From positions 682,001-746,000 of the forward strand of contig NZ_JAFCKT010000001.1 of assembly GCF_018129985.1 (NCBI RefSeq): a stretch of DNA of 64,000 nucleotides. Direction: 5' to 3'. Below, piece after piece: positions 42,764 to 53,101 of this stretch. How positions within the stretch are numbered: the stretch's first letter is position 1; each line of letters starts with the position of its first letter. Made by a program: the position numbers and the translations under genes. The notes under the pieces were generated by a model. The model saw only the letters and a list, made by a program, of their open reading frames with translations. It was not told the DNA's origin and made no database searches. This stretch comes from Bradyrhizobium sp. SZCCT0148. Its GTDB lineage: Bacteria > Pseudomonadota > Alphaproteobacteria > Rhizobiales > Xanthobacteraceae.

Positions 42764-45304
42764 TCATCGCTTGCGCGCGCTGCGGATCGCGAACGACTTC
42801 AACAGCTCGGCGCAGGCGAGGTAGAGCACGACGAGCAGCGCGATTGCAGCCATCACGACCGGCGGAGGTGTAACGAAGCCGAACCAGGTCCCCAGCGGTG
42901 TGAACGGCAGCACCATCGCGACCAGCAGGGCGATCAGCGAGGACGCCGCGAGCGCCGGATCTGGCCGGTTGCGCCAGGGCCGGCCATTGGTGCGGATGAT
43001 GAAGATGACGAGGATCTGCGTCGCCATGGATTCGACGAACCAGGCGGTGCGGAATTCCTCCGGCGTCGCCTTGAACAGGAACAGCAGCGCGACGAAGGTG
43101 AGGACGTCGAACACCGACGACAGCGGCCCCATGATCGCAGCGAAGCGCACCAGCCGCGACATGCTCCACACCTGCGGCTGTGCCGTTGCCTGCGCCGATA
43201 CCCTGTCGAAGGGAATGCCGAGCTCGGAGAGATCGTAGAGCAAATTGTTGAGCAGGATCTGCGTCGGCAGCATCGGCAGGAACGGCAGCGCGATCGAGGC
43301 CGCGGCCATCGACAGCATGTTGCCGAAATTCGAGCTGGCGCCCATGCGGACATATTTGAGGATGTTGGCGAAGGTGCGCCTTCCCTCCGCGACGCCGTCG
43401 GCGACGACCTCGAGATCCGAAGCCAGCAGGATCATGTCGGCGGCGGCCTGCGCCACGCCGGTTGCGCCGTCGACCGAGAGGCCGACATCGGCGACTTTCA
43501 GGGCCGGTGCGTCGTTGATGCCGTCGCCGAGGAAGCCGACCACCTCGCCGCCCGCCTGCAACGCCTTCACGATCCGCGACTTCTGGTCCGGCGCGAGCCG
43601 GCCGAACGCGTCGGTGGAGCGCACCTGCACGGCGAGCGCCTCGTCGCTGAGTTCGGCGATGTCGGCCCCCGACAGTACCCGTTCGGCGTTGAGCCCGACC
43701 AGGCCGGCCAGCCGCTTCACCACCACGGGATCATCGCCCGAGAGGATCTTCAAGCTCACGCCGCTTTCCGCGAGCCGGGTGATGGCGGCTGCGGCCGTCG
43801 GCTTCGGCGGATCGGCGAAGGCGCAAAAGCCTTCGAAGATGAGGCCGGTCTCGTCCTCGGTCTCGACCTCGCGGGTTGCGCCGCTCCATGGCCGCGAGGC
43901 GATGGCGACGCAGCGCAGGCCCTCTGCCGCGAGCTGATGAACGCGCGCCATTGCCGCCGTTCGCGCATCGTCGTCCATCACGCCGCTGCGCTGGGTCGTG
44001 CACAATTCCAGCACCGCCTCCGGCGCGCCCTTGACGATCAGCAGCGCGCCTTCGGGGCCGGTCGCAAGCGCCGATCCCAGCCGCCGCGAGAAGTCGAACG
44101 CCTGCCGTCCCGCAAGCGACCAGCCCTGCGCGGCATTCGGCTGGCCGGCAACGAGCGCCGCATCGAGCGAGCCGCGATCGCCGCCGAGTTCGGCGGCGAT
44201 CGCACCAAGCCGCGCGGCGCGGACATCGTCCTTGCCGTCGGCGTCGAGGCTTCTCGCCAGCGTGATCTGGGCCGAGGTCAGCGTGCCCGTCTTGTCCGTG
44301 CACAGCACGGTCATGGCGCCGAGATCGTGGATCGCGGCGAGGCGCTTGACGATCACCTTGCGGCCGGCCATGCGCAACGCGCCGCGGGACAGCGTCACCG
44401 TCGTGATCATCGGCAGCAGCTCCGGCGTCAGTCCGACCGCGAGCGCGACGGCGAACAGCAGCGAGTCCATCACCGGGCGGCCGAACACCACGCGGACCGT
44501 GAGCACCACCAGCACCAGCGCCAGCGTGGCGCGCGCGACCACGAAGCCGAATTCGCGCAGATCGCGCTCGAACGGCGAGGGCGCCTGCATCTCGGCAAGG
44601 GCGGATGCCGCCGCCCCAAACACGGTGTCGCGTCCCGTGTCGGCGACGAGCGCGATCGCCTCGCCGGTCTGCGCCACGGCGCCGCGGAACAGCGCGTTCG
44701 AGGTGTCGTCGGCATCGGCGCACGGTCCGGCCCGCTTCTGCACCGGATAGGGCTCGCCGGTCAGCGCGGCTTCGCCGGCCGTGAAGGCCGTGCTCTCCAG
44801 GATCAGCGCGTCGGCCGGGATGATGTCGCCGGCACGGACGCGCAGCAGATCGCCGGGCACGACGTGATCGACATCGATCTCGCGGAAGATGCCGTCGCGC
44901 CTGACTTCGGCCTTCAGCGCCACCGAGCGGCGGAGAATCTCCGCGGCGCGGACCGCATGGCCCTCCTGGATGGTGTCGAGTCCGATCGAGAGCACGAGGA
45001 TCAGCACGATGATGAGGCCGCCGATCTCGTCGCCTGTCAGCATTGAGATGATGCCGGCCACGAGCAGGATCAGCGACAGCGGTTCGAGCAGCCGGCGCAG
45101 GATCGCGCGCGCCGCGCCCTCGACGCGCGGCGGCGCGTCGCTGTTCGGTCCGAAGCGGTCGAGGCGCTGCGCGGCCTCGGCGGCCGTCAGTCCCTGCAAG
45201 GAGCAGCCGAGCCGGGTGCAGAGCTCGGGCGGCGCGAGATGCCAGAATTTGGAAGCGACGCAGGTTGGACTTTCCGGCAAGCGGAGCTCCCGGTGGCAGG
45301 ACAT
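42764..45304 (-). CDS. mgtA: Magnesium-translocating P-type ATPase, MgtA-like
   Basis: An 846-residue P3B-type ATPase expected to import Mg2+ across the inner membrane. The actuator LTGEPYPVQKR motif is near residue 183, phosphorylation motif CTDKTGTLT has its Asp at about residue 335, the hinge is VGFLGDGINDAPALKVADVG, and about ten membrane helices are visible. The C-terminal block (FVESMATQILVIFIIRTNGR) is specific to MgtA-type pumps. The N-terminal cation-ATPase segment starts near residue 20 (WHLAPPELCTRLGCSLQGLT). No MgtC or recognised magnesium riboswitch is visible upstream in 45305-45474, which is divergent from the exporter operon. Confidence 0.9.
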   Translation of the reverse strand: MSCHRELRLPESPTCVASKFWHLAPPELCTRLGCSLQGLTAAEAAQRLDRFGPNSDAPPRVEGAARAILRRLLEPLSLILLVAGIISMLTGDEIGGLIIVLILVLSIGLDTIQEGHAVRAAEILRRSVALKAEVRRDGIFREIDVDHVVPGDLLRVRAGDIIPADALILESTAFTAGEAALTGEPYPVQKRAGPCADADDTSNALFRGAVAQTGEAIALVADTGRDTVFGAAASALAEMQAPSPFERDLREFGFVVARATLALVLVVLTVRVVFGRPVMDSLLFAVALAVGLTPELLPMITTVTLSRGALRMAGRKVIVKRLAAIHDLGAMTVLCTDKTGTLTSAQITLARSLDADGKDDVRAARLGAIAAELGGDRGSLDAALVAGQPNAAQGWSLAGRQAFDFSRRLGSALATGPEGALLIVKGAPEAVLELCTTQRSGVMDDDARTAAMARVHQLAAEGLRCVAIASRPWSGATREVETEDETGLIFEGFCAFADPPKPTAAAAITRLAESGVSLKILSGDDPVVVKRLAGLVGLNAERVLSGADIAELSDEALAVQVRSTDAFGRLAPDQKSRIVKALQAGGEVVGFLGDGINDAPALKVADVGLSVDGATGVAQAAADMILLASDLEVVADGVAEGRRTFANILKYVRMGASSNFGNMLSMAAASIALPFLPMLPTQILLNNLLYDLSELGIPFDRVSAQATAQPQVWSMSRLVRFAAIMGPLSSVFDVLTFVALLFLFKATPEEFRTAWFVESMATQILVIFIIRTNGRPWRNRPDPALAASSLIALLVAMVLPFTPLGTWFGFVTPPPVVMAAIALLVVLYLACAELLKSFAIRSARKR

Positions 45305-45474
45305 GTCATGCCACCAGATGCCTCTAAATTCGCAGTAACCTATTGACCTAAAGCAATCCGGACTTCCGATCGCCGGCTAGCATGATGCGGTCGCTCCGGC
45401 CTTGCCGGACTCAACAAACGAAATCGAGACGTGCACCCGCCGGTTGGTCTGGTGTGATTTGCACGGCATTGTGC

Positions 45475-46743
45475 ATGGTCGAGCAAACAGCAATCCTGCA
45501 GCAGCCCAAGAGTAGGCTTTCCGCTGCGGCCCTATGGTCGGGCTTCCTCGGTCACAAATGGTTCATCCTCGCGGTCGTCGTCCTGGCCGCCCTCGGCGGC
45601 TGGCAGGGCACGCGGGTAATCGTGGGGCCGGCAATCGTCGTCGATCCGGTCAGGAGGGGTCGGCTGGTCGAAACGGTGGTGGCGAGCGGCCATGTCGAGA
45701 CGCCCTATCGGGTCGAGATCGGCAGCCAGATCACCGGAACGGTGCAGGACGTCCTGGTTCAGGAAGGCGAGAAGGTCACCAACGGCCAGCCGTTGATTTC
45801 GCTGGAGGCGCGCGAGCTGAAGGCGGCGGTGGTGCAGGCGCAGGGCGCGGTGGCGCAGGCCGAGGCCCGCATCAGACAGCTCGAGGAGCTGACGCTGCCG
45901 TCCGCCAACGAGGCGCTGACGCAGGCCAAGGCGACGCTGCGGAATGCCCAGCAGACCTATGACCGCACCGCGCAACTCGAACACAACGGCTATGCGACGC
46001 GCGCCGCGCTCGACGACGCGCAGAAGACGCTCGACGTCGCGCGCGCTCAGATGCGCTCGGCGCAATTTCAGGTCTACACGGCAAGTCCGGGCGGCAGCGA
46101 CTATGTGATGGCCCAGACCCTGCTCAACCAGGCCCGCGCCAACCTCGACACGGCGGAGTCCCGGCTAGGCTATGCGACGGTCGTCGCGCCGCGCGACGGC
46201 GTCCTGATCACGCGCAGCGTCGAACGCGGCACCGTGGTGCAGCCGGGCAAGGCGCTGCTGGTGCTGGCTCCGGCGGGCGATTTGCAGCTCGTGCTGCAGA
46301 TCGACGAGCGCAATCTCGGCAAGATCGCGCTCGGGCAGAAGGCGATCGCCTCCGCCGATGCCTATCCCGACCGGCGCTTTCCCGCCGTGATCACCTACAT
46401 CAATCCGAGCGTCGACATCTCCCGCGCCTCGGTCGAGGTGAAGCTGACGGTCGCCGATCCTCCGGACTATCTGCGCCAGGACATGACGGTCTCGGTGGAC
46501 ATCGAGGTCGCGGCCAAGGACGATGCGCTGGTCCTGCCGTTGCGTTCTGTGCACGACGTCCTGTCGGGCGCGCCGTGGGTGCTCGGCGTCAAGGACGGTC
46601 GCGCCGTCCAGCGGCCGGTGAAGATCGGCCTGCGCGGCAACAACTATGTCGAGATCACCGGCGGCCTCGCCGCCGGCGACGTCGCGATTCCGCAGAGCTC
46701 CGGTGTCCTGACCGGCCAGCGCGTACGGCCCGTCCTGCAATGA
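45475..46743 (+). CDS. Membrane fusion protein of an ABC exporter (DevB/MacA/HlyD type)
   Basis: A 422-residue periplasmic adaptor with one membrane helix (KWFILAVVVLAALGGWQGTR), a split lipoyl domain (VASGHVETPYRVEIGSQITG...GEKVTNGQPLISLEARE), a long coiled-coil hairpin (about residues 120-210) and beta-barrel/membrane-proximal domains (APRDGVLITRSVERGTVVQP). First gene of a three-gene operon with overlapping junctions; permease starts within its stop codon (ATGA). ATG at 45475 is chosen because it begins the usual short cytoplasmic tail; no strong ribosome site is present and an upstream start is possible. Confidence 0.88.
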   Translation: MVEQTAILQQPKSRLSAAALWSGFLGHKWFILAVVVLAALGGWQGTRVIVGPAIVVDPVRRGRLVETVVASGHVETPYRVEIGSQITGTVQDVLVQEGEKVTNGQPLISLEARELKAAVVQAQGAVAQAEARIRQLEELTLPSANEALTQAKATLRNAQQTYDRTAQLEHNGYATRAALDDAQKTLDVARAQMRSAQFQVYTASPGGSDYVMAQTLLNQARANLDTAESRLGYATVVAPRDGVLITRSVERGTVVQPGKALLVLAPAGDLQLVLQIDERNLGKIALGQKAIASADAYPDRRFPAVITYINPSVDISRASVEVKLTVADPPDYLRQDMTVSVDIEVAAKDDALVLPLRSVHDVLSGAPWVLGVKDGRAVQRPVKIGLRGNNYVEITGGLAAGDVAIPQSSGVLTGQRVRPVLQ

Positions 46744-47958
46744 CCCCTTGGCTGCCCATCGAGTGGACGATGGCGGTGCGCTTCCTGCGCGAAGGCCGGC
46801 TGCAGACCATCTTCATCATCGGCGGCATCTCGATCGGCGTCGGCGTCATCGTCTTCATGTCGGCGATGCTGGCGGGGCTCCAGGCGAACTTCATCAAGCG
46901 CGTGCTGACCTCGCAGCCGCAGATCCAGCTGCTGGCGCCGGATCAGATCGCGCGCCCCTTGCGCAACGGCCCGGGCGAGATCGAGGACCCCGCGGTGCAG
47001 CGTCCGAGCCAGCGGGTGATTTCGATCGATCAATGGCCGAAGATCAGGAGTCAGATGCAGGCGATGACCGAGGTGGTCGCGGTCTCGCCGACGATCCTCG
47101 GGTCGGCGCTCGCGATCCGCGGCGACGCCAGCCGCTCGGTGAACCTGTCGGGCGTCGAGCCCGATTCCTACTTCAAGATCGTCAGGGTGCCGGACTACAT
47201 CGTCGCCGGCGAACCGCGGCTGACCAGCGAGGACATCGTCATCGGCGTCGAACTCGCCAAGGATCTCGGCGCCACCGTCGGCGACAAGCTCAACATCCGC
47301 GCCGCGTCGGGAGCGACGCGTGTGCTCACGGTTTCCGGCCTCGTCGATCTCGGCAACAAGAGCGTCAACCAGCGCGTCTGCTACGTCGCGCTACGCACCG
47401 CGCAGTCGCTGCTCGGCATGATCGGAGGCATCACAACAATCGACATCACGGTCAATGACATCTATGCGGCCGAGGAGATCGCCCGGCGCATCCAGGCCGC
47501 CAACGTGGTTGAAGCCGACAGCTGGATCAGGACCAACGCGCAGTTCTTCAGCGCGGTGCAGGCCCAGCAGAACACCAACACCCTGATCCGCCTGTTCGTC
47601 GGGCTCTCGGTCGCGTTCGGCATCGCGGCCGTGCTGGTCGTCTCGGTGATCCAGCGCTCCAAGGACATCGGCATCCTGCGCGCAATGGGCACCTCGCGCG
47701 GCCAGGTTCTGCGGGTGTTTCTGGTCCAGGGCGGCCTGCTCGGATTCGTCGGCTCGCTGTTCGGCGCGGCGATGGGGGCTTTCGCGCTGGTCTACTGGCA
47801 TTCGGTGGCGCGCCAGGCCGACGGCACCGAATTGTTTCCGTTGATCCTGGAGCGGAGCCTGTTCGTCTACACCGCGCTGCTGGCCACCGTCACGGGCCTG
47901 CTGGCTGCGATGGCCCCGGCGGTGCGCGCGGCCAAGCTCGATCCGGTGGTGGCGATCC

Positions 47959-47966
<8 letters not shown>
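46740..47966 (+). CDS. ABC exporter permease, FtsX/MacB-type (DevC-like)
   Basis: A 408-residue permease with an N-terminal membrane helix ([20 protein letters not shown]), a periplasmic MacB_PCD-like domain and three C-terminal helices forming an FtsX domain ([40 protein letters not shown]). No ATPase domain is fused, unlike MacB. Overlaps the adaptor stop by four bases and the ATPase start by eight. With this gene order (adaptor, permease, ATPase) the closest architecture is DevBCA. Confidence 0.9.
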
Positions 47967-48642
<676 letters not shown>

Positions 48643-48839
48643 CGCCGCAAAGCCGGTCCCGCGGGACGGATTTTTAGGGTATATCAAGGGCTTGGATTGC
48701 TTTCGGGCCCCGAAAAAGCCCCCTTCTTGCTTGCCTAGAGAGGCCGCTTCCTTTATCGGGTTGGCAGCCTCGCGTGCGAACGGCCTTCGGCCGGGAATTG
48801 GGCTGGGCGCATCTAAATTCTTCGAAGGATACCCCGCGA

Positions 48840-50132
48840 ATGGCCAATGTTGTCGTCGTCGGCGCCCAATGGGGCGACGAAGGAAAGGGCAAGATCGTCG
48901 ACTGGTTGTCGGAGCAGGCGGATATCGTCGTCCGCTTCCAGGGCGGTCACAATGCCGGCCATACGCTGGTGATCAACGGCAAGACCTACAAGCTGGCGCT
49001 GCTGCCCTCGGGCGTGCTGCGCGACCAGAAGCTCTCGGTGATCGGCAATGGCGTGGTGTTCGATCCCGCCGCCTTTCTCGACGAGGTCACCAAGCTGCGC
49101 TCGCAGGGCGTCGCGGTCTCGCCGGACAATCTGCGCGTCGCCGAGAACGTCACGCTGATCCTGCCGCTGCACCGCGAGCTCGATGCCCATCGCGAATCCG
49201 CCAGCGCGGCGACCGCCATCGGCACCACCCGCCGCGGCATCGGGCCTGCCTATGAGGACAAGGTCGGCCGCCGCGCCATCCGCCTGATGGACCTCGCCGA
49301 CCTCGACACGCTCCCGCACAAGATCGACCGGCTGCTTGCCCACCACAACGCATTGCGGCGCGGTCTCGGCCTGCCTGAATTCGACGGCAAGGTGATTTTG
49401 AAGGAGTTGAGCGCACTGGCTCCGGAGCTGCTGCCCTATGCCGAGACGGTTTGGCGGCTGCTCGACATCAAGCGGCGTGAAGGCAAGCGCATGCTGTTCG
49501 AGGGCGCACAAGGCGCGCTGCTCGACGTCGACCACGGCACCTATCCCTACGTCACCTCGTCCAACACGGTGGCGGCGCAGGCCGCGACCGGCTCGGGCCT
49601 CGGCCCCGCCGCGGTCGGCTATGTGCTCGGCCTGTGCAAGGCCTACACCACCCGCGTCGGCCAGGGCCCGTTCCCGACCGAGCAGGACAACGAGACCGGC
49701 CGCAGGATCGGCGAGCGCGGCCGCGAGTTCGGCACTAACACCGGGCGCCCACGCCGCTGCGGCTGGTTCGATGCCGTGTTGGTCCGTCAGGCGGTCCGCA
49801 CCTGCGGGATCAACGGCCTCGCGCTGACCAAGCTCGACATTCTCGATGGCTTCGACACCATCGAGGTCTGCACCGGCTACAGGCTCGACGGCAAGGAGAT
49901 CGACTATTTCCCGGCCGGTGAGGGCGCCCAGGCCCGGGTCGAGCCGATCTACGAGACCATCGAGGGCTGGAAGGAGCCGACCGCCGGGGCGCGGTCCTGG
50001 GCCCAGCTGCCCGCCCAGGCCATCAAATATGTCCGTCGGATCGAGGAATTGGTGGGGTGCCCGGTCGCACTGCTTTCCACCAGCCCCGAACGCGAAGATA
50101 CTATCCTCGTGCAAAACCCGTTTGAGGCTTAA
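48840..50132 (+). CDS. purA: Adenylosuccinate synthetase
   Basis: A 430-residue cytoplasmic enzyme that joins IMP and aspartate with GTP in AMP synthesis. The start [20 protein letters not shown] carries the GTP-binding loop with the catalytic Asp and Lys; further signatures are [21 protein letters not shown] and [15 protein letters not shown]. The C-terminal base-specific [12 protein letters not shown] is intact. GAAGGA is about 10 bases upstream. It is followed 37 bases later by the unknown membrane gene and may be co-transcribed. Confidence 0.98.
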   Translation: MANVVVVGAQWGDEGKGKIVDWLSEQADIVVRFQGGHNAGHTLVINGKTYKLALLPSGVLRDQKLSVIGNGVVFDPAAFLDEVTKLRSQGVAVSPDNLRVAENVTLILPLHRELDAHRESASAATAIGTTRRGIGPAYEDKVGRRAIRLMDLADLDTLPHKIDRLLAHHNALRRGLGLPEFDGKVILKELSALAPELLPYAETVWRLLDIKRREGKRMLFEGAQGALLDVDHGTYPYVTSSNTVAAQAATGSGLGPAAVGYVLGLCKAYTTRVGQGPFPTEQDNETGRRIGERGREFGTNTGRPRRCGWFDAVLVRQAVRTCGINGLALTKLDILDGFDTIEVCTGYRLDGKEIDYFPAGEGAQARVEPIYETIEGWKEPTAGARSWAQLPAQAIKYVRRIEELVGCPVALLSTSPEREDTILVQNPFEA

Positions 50133-50169
50133 CGATCTCTTACCAGGACGCGCGTATAATTGAGTTGAA

Positions 50170-51783
50170 ATGGCTGATTACTATCCGCTGATCGCCCGCG
50201 CTATTGCCGCCCTGGACCCCAATGCTCCCGGCGAAAGCCGTCGCGCGCTCTATGAGCGGGCGCGGACGGCGTTGATCGCCCAGCTGCGCAGCGTGCAGCC
50301 GCCGCTTTCCGAATCTGAGATCACCCGCGAGAGGTTGTCGCTGGAGGAGGCCGTCCGCAAGGTCGAGTCGGAGGCCGCCCAGCGCGCGCGAGAGGCCTCG
50401 CGCCCCGGTGGCGGCGCCCGCAGCGGCAGCAGCGGCGACGCCTTCCGCCGCGCAAGTACCCGAGCCGCCGAAGGCGCCCCGGCTGCGGCTGCGCCGGCCC
50501 CGCCGCGCACGCGTCCGGCCCCGCCGCCACCGCGCGCCGACCGTCCGTCCTTCAACGTCGATGACCAGGGCGAGGCCGCGCGCCCGCCGCGCGCCCCCCG
50601 TTTCGACGCCCCGCGCCAGCCGGGAACGTCCGCCCCGCCCCCGATGCCGGAGCCGGCCGCCGGACGCGATCGCGCCGGTCCGCGTCGTCCGCCCGATGTC
50701 GGACCTCCGCCGGCGCTGCCGCCGGCCCCGGGCGTGCGCGGCTTCCGCGACATCACGGCCGACGCCAACGATCTCGGCGGCGCGGCCGCGCAGGCCAACC
50801 GGGCCGCGCGCCGCACCTACGCCAATGTGCCCTCGCCCTCGCCGGAATTCGACCGGCTGGAGCCGAGCCTGGAAAACCGCGTCGGCGAACAGGATGCGCC
50901 CTATTCCTACGACGAGTCGATCGAGGAGGCGGAACGCTACGCGCCGCAGGCGCAGCCGCCGTCGCAGCGTCCGCGCATCGCACCCGATCGCGACGCCAAG
51001 AAGCGTGCCCGCACCCGTTCCGCCTTTCCGTTCAAGAGCGCGATTGCCGTCGGCATCGTGCTGATCCTGGTCGGGGCCGGCATCCTCTGGGGCAAGCAGC
51101 TGGTCCAGATCGCGACCAACTTGTTTAAGTCCTCGCCGACCCAGGTGGTGGAGGCGCCGAAGGATCCGTCCCAGCCGCAGAGCAAGCCGAAGATTCCCGA
51201 TCGCGTCGGCCAGCCCTCGGCCAGCAACCAGCCGGTCGCGCCAGTGGCGCAGAAGGTCGTGCTCTATGACGAGGACCCGTCCGATCCGAAGGGCAAGCAA
51301 TATGTCGGCTCGGTGGTCTGGCGGCTGGAGCCTATCAAGGCCTCGGGCGCCCAGAAGGCCGACGTCGCCGTACGCGCCGACATCGAGATCCCCGATCGGA
51401 AGTTCAAGATGACGATGTCATTCCGCCGCAACACCGATTCCTCGCTGCCGGCGAGCCACACCGCCGAGCTGACTTTCATCCTGCCGCCGGATTTTCCGGG
51501 CGGCAGCATCTCCAACGTGCCGGGCATCCTGATGAAGTCGAACGAGCAGGCGCGTGGCACGCCGCTCGCGGGCCTCGCGGTGAAGGTCACCGACGGCTTC
51601 TTTTTGGTCGGCCTGTCCAATGTCGACGCCGACCGCTCCCGCAACGTCCAGCTCCTGAAGGAGCGCTCGTGGTTCGACGTGCCTCTGGTCTACGCCAACC
51701 AGCGTCGCGCCATCATCGCCATCGAGAAGGGCGCCCCGGGCGAACGCGCCTTCAACGACGCCTTCGCGCAGTGGGGCGACTAA
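50170..51783 (+). CDS. Proline-rich single-span membrane protein of unknown function
   Basis: A 537-residue protein. N-terminal 70 residues are helical (DYYPLIARAIAALDPNAPGE). Residues about 75-190 form a Pro/Ala/Arg-rich, low-complexity stretch (RPAPPPPRADRPSF...). One membrane helix follows at about 295-315 (AIAVGIVLILVGAGILWGKQ), and the C-terminal 170 residues form a folded, strand-rich domain (SVVWRLEPIKASGAQKADVA, FRRNTDSSLPASHTAELTFI, GLAVKVTDGFFLVGLSN). The N-terminus should be cytoplasmic. No family is named from sequence alone. The purA linkage suggests conserved synteny rather than shared pathway. Confidence 0.82.
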   Translation: MADYYPLIARAIAALDPNAPGESRRALYERARTALIAQLRSVQPPLSESEITRERLSLEEAVRKVESEAAQRAREASRPGGGARSGSSGDAFRRASTRAAEGAPAAAAPAPPRTRPAPPPPRADRPSFNVDDQGEAARPPRAPRFDAPRQPGTSAPPPMPEPAAGRDRAGPRRPPDVGPPPALPPAPGVRGFRDITADANDLGGAAAQANRAARRTYANVPSPSPEFDRLEPSLENRVGEQDAPYSYDESIEEAERYAPQAQPPSQRPRIAPDRDAKKRARTRSAFPFKSAIAVGIVLILVGAGILWGKQLVQIATNLFKSSPTQVVEAPKDPSQPQSKPKIPDRVGQPSASNQPVAPVAQKVVLYDEDPSDPKGKQYVGSVVWRLEPIKASGAQKADVAVRADIEIPDRKFKMTMSFRRNTDSSLPASHTAELTFILPPDFPGGSISNVPGILMKSNEQARGTPLAGLAVKVTDGFFLVGLSNVDADRSRNVQLLKERSWFDVPLVYANQRRAIIAIEKGAPGERAFNDAFAQWGD

Positions 51784-51807
51784 CAGAGCTCCAATTGTTC
51801 TTCTTCA

Positions 51808-51904
51808 GTCCGGGCGCGTGTAGCGCGACCCGGAATCCCTCGTGCAGCGGGTGACCTGGACAAATGGATTCCGGGTTCGGTGCTGGGCACCGCCCCGGAA
51901 TGAC
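51808..51904. repeat. Palindromic intergenic repeat, 'CATTCCGGGG' family, copy 2
   Basis: Outer and inner arms GTCCGGGCGCG...GACCCGGAATCC and ATGGATTCCGGGTTC...CGCCCCGGAATGAC match the copy at 8787-8890. The left outer arm is worn. It sits between convergent genes and could end both. Confidence 0.8.
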
Positions 51905-51921
51905 AGACTGGATGGTCGGCG

Positions 51922-52194
51922 CTACTGCGCCGCCGCTTCCCGCTTCCGCGATGTCGCGGCTGCGTGCTCGCGGTCCATCACGGCGCGGCAGCCGGGGCTG
52001 ACCTCCGCTCGCTTCTGCACCATGCAGGCCCTGACCCTGGGAATGTCGGGGATCTCATTGGAGCATAGCCGCATCGCATCGCCGGTGCACATCTGCTGCG
52101 CTTCGGACGAGAAGGCGAGGCCAGGTGAGGTCTGAAGTGCGAGCGCCGTGGTGGCGAAAGCGAACAGCGAAACGATGGTCCTGTAACGTATCAT
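51922..52194 (-). CDS. Small exported four-Cys protein
   Basis: A 90-residue protein with a Sec signal (residues 1-27, GLAFSS) and four Cys in the mature part: QQMCTGDAMRLCSNEIPD and ACMVQKRAEVSPGCRAVM. The spacing C-x7-C-x~12-C-x~11-C matches the protein at 52719-52961. This is a Cys-rich-repeat-like periplasmic family of unknown function. ATG at 52194 gives the right signal; the longer upstream frame is not supported. The Cys spacing suggests two disulfides. Confidence 0.7.
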   Translation of the reverse strand: MIRYRTIVSLFAFATTALALQTSPGLAFSSEAQQMCTGDAMRLCSNEIPDIPRVRACMVQKRAEVSPGCRAVMDREHAAATSRKREAAAQ

Positions 52195-52409
52195 GCGGAA
52201 TGCATCCCCGAGTTCCGTGGCTTGAACCACTTTGTTTTGGGGCGCCGCACACGGCTTGATCTGCCGCATGTCACAGCCTTCACGCCGGGACCCTGGTCCC
52301 GCATGTGGTCGCTCGATTTCTTGATTGCTCGAATCGAAAAGTGCTGCGCCGCCCGAGCGAAGTATGCGCCATTGTTGCGAGGCTGCAATGGCAGGCGCAA
52401 AGGAATTTG

Positions 52410-52440
52410 CAATTGTTGCGTGAACGTCACGCAACAATTG
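52410..52440. terminator. Perfect 14-bp inverted repeat
   Basis: CAATTGTTGCGTGA and TCACGCAACAATTG are separated by three bases. It starts 11 bases beyond the stop of the minus-strand gene at 52452-52682. A smaller GCAAA/TTTGC repeat overlaps one side (52397-52410). It may be a terminator, though no U tract follows on either strand, or an operator. Confidence 0.5.
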
Positions 52441-52451
52441 TGTTCAAGCGA

Positions 52452-52682
52452 TCAGATCAGTCGATCGGAGGATGAGCTAGCCTGTTCGACATCGCTTTCA
52501 CCAAGCGCGGCGGCGTGCTCCTCGACGGCGGTCGCACCCTTGGCGGTGAGTTCGAACAGATCGCCGTCCTTCATCACGTAGCCGTCGGCGATGAGTTCGC
52601 CGATCTTGCCGTGGCGGTCGTCGGCGAAGGCAACGGACTGGCTGATGTCCCGGAGGATGGAGAGTTGTTCGTCGCGTAACAT
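52452..52682 (-). CDS. Small unknown protein with winged-helix-like pattern
   Basis: A 76-residue soluble protein (MLRDEQLSILRDISQSVAF...) with a helix-turn-helix-like central part ending in IGELIADGYVMKDGDLFELT, reminiscent of a winged helix, then a Ala/Ser-rich tail. ATG at 52682 lies nine bases after GGAG; a second ATG five codons upstream is possible. No family name. It is divergent in position from nothing obvious and is 37 bases downstream of the exported 80-residue gene. Confidence 0.6.
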   Translation of the reverse strand: MLRDEQLSILRDISQSVAFADDRHGKIGELIADGYVMKDGDLFELTAKGATAVEEHAAALGESDVEQASSSSDRLI

Positions 52683-52718
52683 GGCTTCACGCTCCATTCG
52701 CCGGGACGGTGCCGGTTC

Positions 52719-52961
52719 TCACATGCCGTGGCTCTGGAAAACCTTGTTGCAGGACTTCGACAGCTTGGCCCGGTTGGCTTGCAGGCAGCCCTGCACGGCC
52801 ATGTCGTTGCCGAGATCCTTACGGCAGAAACGCTGCGCGTCCCGCGAGCAGGCCTTCTGCTCCTGCGGCGTGCCCATATGGCCTTGCGCGAAAGCGCTCG
52901 GCTCGAGAAAAACGGTCAGGGCTGCCATCGTGATCGTCGCCAGGAGAATTTTACGGGCCAT
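52719..52961 (-). CDS. Small exported four-Cys protein, paralogue
   Basis: An 80-residue protein with a signal peptide (residues 1-26, EPSAFAQ) and four Cys: ACSRDAQRFCRKDLGND and GCLQANRAKLSKSCNKVF. It shares the C-x7-C ... C-x11-C layout with the 90-residue protein at 51922-52194. ATG at 52961 has GGAG five bases upstream. Function unknown; likely periplasmic with two disulfides or a metal site. Confidence 0.72.
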   Translation of the reverse strand: MARKILLATITMAALTVFLEPSAFAQGHMGTPQEQKACSRDAQRFCRKDLGNDMAVQGCLQANRAKLSKSCNKVFQSHGM

Positions 52962-53101
52962 CAGCACTCCAATCTTGAAAGGTAAGTTCAGGTCCCTGTT
53001 TGAACTCGTCGTGCTGCCACTTGTTCCGACAAAGGCCGAACCACGCTATTCAAGGTTCCCGCGGCGCTGCTATAATCGGTGCAGACGTGTGAGGGTGTTT
53101 G

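Noticed and set aside
41738..45046. An 1102-codon open frame opposite the EamA and P-type ATPase genes
   Set aside because: It spans two clear minus-strand genes with intact motifs; composition is that of a GC-driven shadow.
45305..45474. A magnesium riboswitch upstream of mgtA
   Set aside because: No recognisable conserved helices or leader peptide are visible in 170 bases that also hold the divergent exporter promoter.
52416..52434. FNR-like site within the 14-bp inverted repeat
   Set aside because: TTGCGTGA and TCACGCAA are separated so that TTG and CAA are 13 bases apart, not 8; it does not fit the Crp/Fnr spacing.
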